A DNA stretch of 64,000 nucleotides from Bacillota bacterium (GTDB taxonomy: Bacteria; Bacillota_A; Clostridia; Christensenellales; Aristaeellaceae). The translations under genes were made by a program, and so were the position numbers. The stretch's first letter is position 1, and the number at the start of each line of letters is the position of its first letter. This document shows positions 58,625-64,000 of the stretch, one piece after another. The stretch spans positions 3,913-67,912 of the forward strand of contig JAEZSP010000007.1 of assembly GCA_023421735.1 (NCBI GenBank). Direction: 5' to 3'. The notes below the pieces were generated by a model. It was not told where the DNA came from and made no database searches. It saw nothing but the letters and a program-made list of their open reading frames with translations.

Positions 58625-59930
58625 GGTACTCTCCCTTCATGAACTTCTCCCGCGCGGCGGACCTCATCTCAGCCGTCCAGCTTTCGCGGCGCGAGGGGTT
58701 CGCCCAAGCAAGCGTCTGCTCTGTACCGTCCCAAAACGCAAACACCAAAACACCGTCGTCGGGAACGATGATCTCCGCGACTCTCGCCTTGAACTTGGCA
58801 GGGTCGTGCTCGGCAAGCCCCAACGCCTCGGCGCACTTCGCCTTAAGGATGTCCTCGGGGATCCGCTTTGCCGGGCACTCATGCTTGCCACGGTTGGTAT
58901 AGGTTGCGCAAGCCCACGTCGTCTTTGCGTACTTCGTGCCGGCGGCATTGACCTTCCTGTGAAAGTTCGCGCCGCACCGTCCGCAGCGGATGATGCCGGT
59001 GAACTCGCTGAAACCCTGTTTCTGCGAGGGTTTTGCCTTTGCCGCTCGTCGCGCAAGCTCGGCTTGAACCGCCTTGAAGGTTTCTGCGCTGACAATCGGC
59101 TCATGTGACGCCTCGACATAGTAGCGCGAAAGTTCGCCTTTATTGCGTTTTTGACGCTTAGTGAGGTGATTGTCCACGAAGCTCTTTTGGAGGCAAGTGT
59201 CGCCGATCATCTTCTCGTTCGTGAGGATTGAATGGATCGTGCTCTCCGACCAGCGCCCGCCATTCTTGGCGGGGATACCGAGCGTGGTCAGCTTCTTCAT
59301 GATGGCGTTTCTACCCATGCCTGTCAGGTAGTCCGAGAAGATCATCCACACGACCTCGGCTTCCGCAGGGTTGACCGTCAGTTTGCCCGCTTTGCAGTCG
59401 TAACCGTAGACGCGTATATGCCCCGCGGCTTTCCCCTCCTTGAAATCCTTGCGAATGCGCCATTTGCAGTTTTCGCTGACCGAACGGCTCTCCTCCTGCG
59501 CGTATGCCGCGAGGATCGTAAGCATCAACTCTCCGTCGCCCGACAGCGAGTTGAGGTTCTGTTCCTCGAAGAACACGCCGACGCCCAGCGCCTTAAGCTC
59601 TCGGACGGTCTGCAACAGGTCGACAGTGTTGCGGGCGAAGCGCGAAATCGACTTTGTAAGAATGAAGTCGATTTTTCCCGCCCGGCAGTCGTCAAGCAGC
59701 CGCTGAAACTCCGGCCGGTTGTCCTTCGTGCCGGTCTCTGCCTGGTCCGCGTACACGCCGGCGTACTCCCACTCCGGCTTGTTTTGAATCAGGTCGCTGT
59801 AGAAGCTGACCTGCGCGGCGAGCGAATGAAGCATTTCGTCCTTGCCGCAGGAAACGCGGGCGTAGGCGGCGGTGCGCCGGCGGGTCAGGGTTTGTGGCGC
59901 AAGGTCAAGTTTCGTAATTTTTCTGTACAT
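58617..59930 (-). CDS. Large serine recombinase B of prophage B
   Basis: 437 aa. RTAAYARVSCGKDEMLHSLA (nucleophile S27), DFILTKSISRFARNTVDLLQ, recombinase domain (GRWSESTIHSILTNEKMIGD), zinc ribbon (GIIRCGRCGANFHRKVNAAG, TTWACATYTNRGKHECPAKR). Shorter than its partner and without a long coiled coil; the C-terminal 70 residues are a distinct helical/beta tail (IVPDDGVLVFAFWDGTEQTL). GGAGGTTACC precedes the ATG. Translation of both recombinases is coupled, as in paired CcrA/CcrB-type systems. Confidence 0.93.
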   Translation of the reverse strand: MYRKITKLDLAPQTLTRRRTAAYARVSCGKDEMLHSLAAQVSFYSDLIQNKPEWEYAGVYADQAETGTKDNRPEFQRLLDDCRAGKIDFILTKSISRFARNTVDLLQTVRELKALGVGVFFEEQNLNSLSGDGELMLTILAAYAQEESRSVSENCKWRIRKDFKEGKAAGHIRVYGYDCKAGKLTVNPAEAEVVWMIFSDYLTGMGRNAIMKKLTTLGIPAKNGGRWSESTIHSILTNEKMIGDTCLQKSFVDNHLTKRQKRNKGELSRYYVEASHEPIVSAETFKAVQAELARRAAKAKPSQKQGFSEFTGIIRCGRCGANFHRKVNAAGTKYAKTTWACATYTNRGKHECPAKRIPEDILKAKCAEALGLAEHDPAKFKARVAEIIVPDDGVLVFAFWDGTEQTLAWANPSRRESWTAEMRSAAREKFMKGEYHG

Positions 59931-60144
59931 GGTAACCTCCCTTCACGCTACCATATATCACTCTGTTTTCCCCACATAGCAAGTTATGTTCGAGGTATAT
60001 ACTCCGCGTGGATAACCCGTATTTTAGAGCAATATTTGTGCCTATCGTCAGCAAATCGGCGGGGGTTATGTAGCCATCGGCAAGCCAATCCTTGAACACC
60101 GCCATCGCTGTTTTGTAGCGGAGGATCGCTTCTTCCCTGGTCAT
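59905..60144 (-). CDS. SHOCT-like protein preceding the tandem recombinases
   Basis: 79 aa. MTREEAILRYKTAMAVFKDW, LADGYITPADLLTIGTNIAL, then a recombinase-gene-proximal tail. Start overlaps the stop of the HTH/zinc protein by 4 nt, and its end overlaps the recombinase start by 26 nt. Counterpart of the 57-aa gene at 51229 in prophage A. Confidence 0.75.
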   Translation of the reverse strand: MTREEAILRYKTAMAVFKDWLADGYITPADLLTIGTNIALKYGLSTRSIYLEHNLLCGENRVIYGSVKGGYHVQKNYET

Positions 60145-60551
60145 ACCGAACCCCTCCGTGCGTCAGCAAGACACCCCTTGGAGCAATACTTTCGGTGTGC
60201 GTTTCCGTAGCTCTCAAACGCCTTGCCGCACTTCGGGCAGCTGAAATGATAGATCGCCTTGCGATTTAGCGCTTCCGGATGGTTCTTCCACCACGCCGAC
60301 CGGCATTTGCCGGAGCAGAAGCGTTTCCGCTTTGCCCCCGGCGTATGGAGCAGTAAGCGTCCGCAGTTTGGGCAAACATCCGCCTCGTCCAAGGTTTCGG
60401 GATGCGCAATCGTACATCTGGTGCTGATATTGTTTCTGCGGCAGTATGATTGCACGGTGTTCGCCGATATCCCGAGCGCCGTGGCGATCAGCTTATAGCT
60501 GTCGCCCCTGCCGCGCAAGGCGGTGATCCGTTGTTTTTGTGCCAATGTCAT
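60141..60551 (-). CDS. HTH plus zinc-finger protein
   Basis: 136 aa from ATG at 60551 (GGAGG 8 nt upstream). An N-terminal HTH of the sigma/transposase type (LRGRGDSYKLIATALGISAN, TVQSYCRRNN) is followed by three Cys pairs: VCPNCGRLLLH, KRFCSGKCRSAWW and FSCPKCGKAFESYGNAHRKYC. Such proteins often precede serine recombinases in Clostridia elements and may regulate or assist them. First gene after motif copy 3. Confidence 0.8.
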   Translation of the reverse strand: MTLAQKQRITALRGRGDSYKLIATALGISANTVQSYCRRNNISTRCTIAHPETLDEADVCPNCGRLLLHTPGAKRKRFCSGKCRSAWWKNHPEALNRKAIYHFSCPKCGKAFESYGNAHRKYCSKGCLADARRGSV

Positions 60552-60582
60552 GAGCATTGCCTCCATTCCAAAGGCGGATAGA

Positions 60583-60626
60583 TGCCTTCACCGTAAGCCA
60601 CGGCGAGGTGCGGATTTTGCGCGGAA
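60583..60626 (-). promoter_or_regulatory. Conserved 44-bp intergenic motif, copy 3 (prophage B)
   Basis: TGCCTTCACCGTAAGCC continuing to ACGGCGA and ATTTTGCGCG on the plus strand. It lies between the endolysin terminator and the HTH/zinc-finger gene, again just upstream of a minus-strand unit. Confidence 0.7.
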
Positions 60627-60668
60627 AATAAAAAAGCCCGCGAGATGGCCGGAGCCATGTCACGAGCT
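60625..60668 (-). terminator. Terminator of the lysis operon
   Basis: On the minus strand a 15-bp stem (AGCTCGTGACATGGC against GCCATCTCGCGGGCT, one mismatch, several G-T pairs) with a TCCG loop runs into TTTTTATTTT, about 20 nt past the endolysin stop. Confidence 0.85.
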
Positions 60669-60689
60669 TGGTTATTGGCATTATTCGAT

Positions 60690-61718
60690 TTAAATCGCCG
60701 AGGTCTCGGCGTACTTCCCGGAGATGTAACACACCTCGCCATCGCGGACGACCGGGAACCAACCATTCACTGCATCACCGGCGCTCTCCAGCAGATCGCC
60801 CAAATGGACGACGGCGCGGATCGCTCCGGACGTGGACGGGAGCGTGCGCAGATAGACCGAGCCACCCGTGACCTTGACCTGCGGCTTGGCAGGCTCCGGA
60901 TCGACAGGGTCTTCGGGTTCCTCGCCGCTCTCGGGGAGCAGGGCGTTGATGGCCGCCACCGTCTTCGGACCGACGATGCCATCCGCCGCGAGGTTGTTCG
61001 CCGTCTGAAAGGCGATGACTGTGCCGTTCGTCGCTTTCCCGAACTCACCGTCCGCGCCCCACTTCCCGCAGGAGTAGCCAAGTGAGATGAGCGCCTCCTG
61101 CAGTGCCTTGACGTCAGCGCCAGTGTCGCCCCTCGACAGTGTCCGATGCCCGAACTCGAAGATCGGCGTGTCGCCCTGACCCGCATCCGAATAGTCGAAG
61201 TACTTCGTCATGAGACCCCAGCGGTTCCAGCCACGCGCGCTCAGCTTCGTGGCCACGACACCGTACATAACGCCTCGTGCCTCAATGACCCACCAGTCGC
61301 TTTCGGGCTTGCCGCTTGTCACGGGCTTCCAGAGGAAACCCACATGGCTCACATAGGAGCCGTTGTGAATGAACACCGCAGCGCCGGGTACGCGAAGCGC
61401 GGTGGGAATCTTCCCCGTGCCCTTGGGATTGCACCATGCGGAGTAGTTATTTCGCGCGCGGGCGTTGATGTTGATGCCGGTTTCCTTCTGGTACCCGCCC
61501 TCGACGAGGCCGTTGCAGTCCATCACCAGCGGCGCGTGCTCCCGCCAGTAGAGCGCCTTCTTGCGCTGCTCACCGGTGTACTGGGTGAACCACCAGCTGT
61601 CCTTTGACCACTTCCTAGGGTCCTGCCCATACGCGCCCATGATGTAGCCGCACTTGTTTTCAAGGCACCACACCATGTAGTCCACGAACTTGGAAATAGG
61701 AATTCTAACAATCGCCAT
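60690..61718 (-). CDS. Endolysin: NlpC/P60-like domain, peptidoglycan-binding domain and SH3
   Basis: 342 aa. Residues 1-170 are a cysteine peptidase of NlpC/P60 type (VMDCNGLVEGGYQKETGINI with the catalytic Cys; VSHVGFLWKP with the His). Residues about 195-255 are a peptidoglycan-binding fold (LSRGDTGADVKALQEALISL, GEFGKATNGTVIAFQTANNL). A Pro/Glu linker leads to an SH3 domain at 280-342 (GGSVYLRTLPSTSGAIRAVV). It cuts the cell wall after holin opens the membrane. Located 75 nt after the holin gene. Confidence 0.9.
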   Translation of the reverse strand: MAIVRIPISKFVDYMVWCLENKCGYIMGAYGQDPRKWSKDSWWFTQYTGEQRKKALYWREHAPLVMDCNGLVEGGYQKETGININARARNNYSAWCNPKGTGKIPTALRVPGAAVFIHNGSYVSHVGFLWKPVTSGKPESDWWVIEARGVMYGVVATKLSARGWNRWGLMTKYFDYSDAGQGDTPIFEFGHRTLSRGDTGADVKALQEALISLGYSCGKWGADGEFGKATNGTVIAFQTANNLAADGIVGPKTVAAINALLPESGEEPEDPVDPEPAKPQVKVTGGSVYLRTLPSTSGAIRAVVHLGDLLESAGDAVNGWFPVVRDGEVCYISGKYAETSAI

Positions 61719-61793
61719 TGGTTCCTCTTTCTACTCAAAAATGAGTAAAATAATAGCGCCACTCGGCGCTTGAGAATTTGGTTGGGTCGGTGG

Positions 61794-62240
61794 TTACTCG
61801 CCGTCGCCCGAGGTCGTATTGTCCTTGTCGCTCCGGTTGTGGAGTTGAATCAGGACATCCTTGAGCTTGTCCGGAACAGGCAGCCCGATGTGCGCAGCGT
61901 TCTCGAGCAGGGAGAGCCCTTCGTTCGACAGATAGAAGAAGACCACTGCGCCGCGCAGTGCGTTGCCGGTGCCGACCACATGGACGTCCACGATGTTGGC
62001 CACGCCCACCAGCATGAGGATGAGCACCTTCTTGAAGATGCCCCTGAATCCCACGGCGCTGGACAGCTTTTTATCCGCGATGGCGCACATGATGCCCGTG
62101 ATGTAGTCAAGCGCCATGAACACCAAAAGCGCAATCATCAGGCCGTCCATGCCGCCCATAAAGTACCCGAGCCAGCCGCCAATGCCCGTCAGCGCCAGCT
62201 GGAGCTTGGCCCATACCAGATCAACCGAGAAATCCCTCAT
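61794..62240 (-). CDS. Phage holin (TIGR01593 family)
   Basis: 148 aa. Three membrane helices: LALTGIGGWLGYFMGGMDGL, MIALLVFMALDYITGIMCAI (with the family's D-Y-x-T-G), and VLILMLVGVANIVDVHVVGT. RGAVVFFYLSNEGLSLLENA follows, and the tail is charged. Oligomers open the membrane at a set time. Gene order holin then endolysin is standard. Confidence 0.93.
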   Translation of the reverse strand: MRDFSVDLVWAKLQLALTGIGGWLGYFMGGMDGLMIALLVFMALDYITGIMCAIADKKLSSAVGFRGIFKKVLILMLVGVANIVDVHVVGTGNALRGAVVFFYLSNEGLSLLENAAHIGLPVPDKLKDVLIQLHNRSDKDNTTSGDGE

Positions 62241-62318
62241 TGTTGTATCCTCCCGTGAAAATGTATATAATGAAGCCGCCCTCGCGCTCGAAGGCGGCTG
62301 ATCCCGGTGCCGGATCGA

Positions 62319-62906
62319 CTAAACTTGAATCCAAGTACCCCCGCTGTTGTAGTACGGGATGCACTGAATCCATTCGGTGCCGTTGTGGTAGTACGCAAGA
62401 CACTCAGTCCATTGTGTACCGTTATGATACCAGACCGTGCCCAGCACATAGGTGATGATGAGCGCGGGCTTGAGGCTGCTCGTGCGCTCGTCGCCGCTGA
62501 ACTCGGTGTAAGAGTTGGAACCGGAGCCGTGCCGGACGTGGATGTACCATGTGCCGTCGAAACTCTGAATCGTCGAAGCATATGCGGTGAGGTCGGTGTT
62601 CTTCGTCCCGGTGCCGCTCGAGAACGACTTGTTAAGCGAGAACGACAACGACGCGCTGAACCCCGTCCCGGTCGACCCGCCCAGCGTGAGCGTGTGGCTG
62701 CTGTAGCTGTCGATGCGGTTCATCCGAAGCGTGATGGACTGAATGACCCAGCTTTTCGGGATCGCGGCAAACTTGACGCGCCCTCTGTAGAGCGTGCCGT
62801 CGCTCGATGATGAGCCCGTCTTTCCGACCTTGAGGTCGGTCGTGCTGTTGAAAGAAGATGAGCCCCATACGCATTCTGTGGTGTGGATTGTCGCCGTCAT
62901 GGCCAT
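62319..62906 (-). CDS. Tail-associated beta-rich protein with C-terminal W/Y repeats
   Basis: 195 aa. The N-terminal 150 residues look like a DNRLRE-type beta-sandwich (VWGSSSFNSTTDLKVGKTGS, YRGRVKFAAIPKSWVIQSIT, YIHVRHGSGSNSYTEFSG). The last 40 residues are three short repeats (WYHNGTQWTEC, YYHNGTEWIQC, YYNSGGTWIQV), as at the ends of phage adhesins. It is probably virion surface or receptor-binding. It starts 12 nt after the DUF859-like gene. Confidence 0.6.
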   Translation of the reverse strand: MAMTATIHTTECVWGSSSFNSTTDLKVGKTGSSSSDGTLYRGRVKFAAIPKSWVIQSITLRMNRIDSYSSHTLTLGGSTGTGFSASLSFSLNKSFSSGTGTKNTDLTAYASTIQSFDGTWYIHVRHGSGSNSYTEFSGDERTSSLKPALIITYVLGTVWYHNGTQWTECLAYYHNGTEWIQCIPYYNSGGTWIQV

Positions 62907-62918
62907 GCCATCACCTCC

Positions 62919-64000
62919 TCAGCTCACCGGCACCAAACACACCTGCCCGTCCGTGCCCGATGCGGGGAGCGTCGCCGAATAAAAGATGCCCAAGTTGATC
63001 AGCCCCTGCTTGGCGCTCGTCGCGCCGTGGCCGCCGTTGGCGATGGGCAGCGCGCCCGTGGTGTTGCCAAGCCCGATGGCGTTTCGGATGCCCGCTGCCG
63101 TCGTTTGCCCCGTGCCGCCGCCCGAAACGGGTATGACCGCCGCTGAATCGTACACCCGATACCAAGTGCCGGTAAATGATGTGCCCGCGCTATCCAGGGC
63201 TTGCTTGAATATCCCGGTCGCAGGCTCTTTCCCCATAAACAAGCAGAACGAGCGGATGTCATGGATTCTGCCGATCAGGATCGTCCCTATGGTGCTCGGC
63301 AACTCCGCGGATGCAAAGTCGGACGCCTGTGCCATCAGGAGGCTTCCATTCGACATCGCGCTGCGACACCCGTTGATGGTCGCAGACCCAACCGTCTGTC
63401 CAAGCTGAGCGACAGACGTGAAGGTTTTCATCCGCATCGTGTCGATCTGCGCGTCCGATGCCACGAGTTTCCACGCAAACTCCGCCGCGTTTGGTGTCTC
63501 CGCCACCTTGCCGAACGCGACACCGGTGCCGTCCCGATAGAAGTCCTGCATGACCTGCTTTGTGCTGACGCTGACTTCCTGCTCGACCGGGGCAGACGTA
63601 GTGAAGAAGTCCGTCACAGCGACCTTGATGTCGTAGCTCGACAGGGCATTGAACGTCGGTGAAAGCAGGAGGTTCGTCTTTGACACTCCATAGTTTACCG
63701 GGGACACGCTCTGTGCGAGCGTCCACGCGGAAGCGCTCGACAGCTTGTAATACACAGCGCAGGTCATGGTGTTCTTCGCACCCACCGAAGCGGCTCCGGC
63801 GGTGATGTTCACGCGGACCTTCGTTCCGTCCTGCTGCGGCGCGGAACCGTCGGCATTGCACCGTTCCGCCGAAAACGCGGAGATCGAGGGCGGCGTGTAT
63901 GCCGCTACCGTGATCGGAACGTCCGTCACCAAGGACGTACGCCCGCGCGAATCCGTGACGGTAACCGACAGCTGCTTTTCGCCCGAGAACATGAGGAAGC
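62919..64000 (-). CDS. DUF859-like siphovirus minor structural protein, C-terminal part
   Basis: The frame is open to the window edge, so the N-terminus is missing; an internal ATG at 63992 is not a likely start. VTDSRGRTSLVTDVPITVAA and later YRDGTGVAFGKVAETPNAAE are typical of DUF859 tail proteins of Gram-positive siphophages. The C-terminal third (PVSGGGTGQTTAAGIRNAIG, NTTGALPIANGGHGATSAKQ) is the collagen-free tail-fibre G-G-T-G-x-T/A repeat. It belongs to the tail tip of prophage B, whose structural genes continue beyond the window. Confidence 0.82.
   Translation of the reverse strand, partial: FLMFSGEKQLSVTVTDSRGRTSLVTDVPITVAAYTPPSISAFSAERCNADGSAPQQDGTKVRVNITAGAASVGAKNTMTCAVYYKLSSASAWTLAQSVSPVNYGVSKTNLLLSPTFNALSSYDIKVAVTDFFTTSAPVEQEVSVSTKQVMQDFYRDGTGVAFGKVAETPNAAEFAWKLVASDAQIDTMRMKTFTSVAQLGQTVGSATINGCRSAMSNGSLLMAQASDFASAELPSTIGTILIGRIHDIRSFCLFMGKEPATGIFKQALDSAGTSFTGTWYRVYDSAAVIPVSGGGTGQTTAAGIRNAIGLGNTTGALPIANGGHGATSAKQGLINLGIFYSATLPASGTDGQVCLVPVS

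Noticed and set aside
1..64000. CRISPR array
   Set aside because: No set of regularly spaced identical 25-40-bp repeats with unique spacers was found; the periodic repeats seen are short operator-like boxes or protein-coding repeats.

Overview
The window looks like a GC-rich member of the Bacillota, probably a class Clostridia gut-type anaerobe. The evidence is strong GGAGG ribosome binding sites with frequent TTG and GTG starts, phage families typical of Clostridia (DUF2815, DUF2800, DUF4417, DUF1492, P27 small terminase), and several large serine recombinases instead of tyrosine integrases. Species cannot be fixed from the sequence.

Two prophages and a short stretch of host chromosome are visible. 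Prophage A fills about 1-52.8 kb and its left end lies outside the window. Its late genes run on the minus strand (read right to left): DNA methylase (23.7 kb), small and large terminase, HNH, portal, ClpP-type protease, major capsid, head-tail joining proteins, major tail protein, tail chaperone with a -1 frameshift, tape measure, Dit and tail-spike-like protein (1 bp). The major capsid gene is split by a 2,677-nt group II intron with its own reverse transcriptase; removing it restores an exact 399-codon frame. A cassette encoding DUF4417, an ADP-ribosyltransferase and an ADP-ribosylglycohydrolase is inserted between major tail protein and chaperone, and a cupin gene sits antisense between two tail genes.

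From 24.7 to 28.9 kb lies an accessory block: a plus-strand amidoligase / 70-aa protein / class II glutamine amidotransferase set converging on a minus-strand zinc protein and a 328-aa protein. The 328-aa protein shares a C-terminal motif with the amidoligase. From 28.9 to 42.6 kb are minus-strand replication and regulation genes: DUF1492, SNF2 helicase, VRR-NUC, VapE, two ParB-like proteins, family A DNA polymerase, DUF2815, DUF2800, a sigma-like protein, and an ImmA/IrrE protein with a C-terminal HTH.

From 43.4 to 50.7 kb a visibly less GC-rich plus-strand block looks like a nested element. It has a RepA-like ATPase, a serine recombinase with an unusual C-terminal domain, three consecutive genes that are stand-alone copies of that domain, and a type II restriction-modification set (HTH controller, m5C methyltransferase, DUF4928 nuclease). 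A SHOCT-like gene and a second serine recombinase (51.2-52.8 kb) end prophage A.

The interval 52.8-57.0 kb appears to be host DNA: mscL, a DUF1349 protein, a ferredoxin-type aldo/keto reductase, a GNAT acetyltransferase, and the decayed 3' end of another serine recombinase. From 57.0 kb to the window end is the edge of prophage B on the minus strand: two overlapping serine recombinases, a SHOCT gene, an HTH/zinc-finger protein, endolysin, holin and two tail-associated proteins. A 44-bp noncoding motif found twice in prophage A occurs a third time in prophage B.
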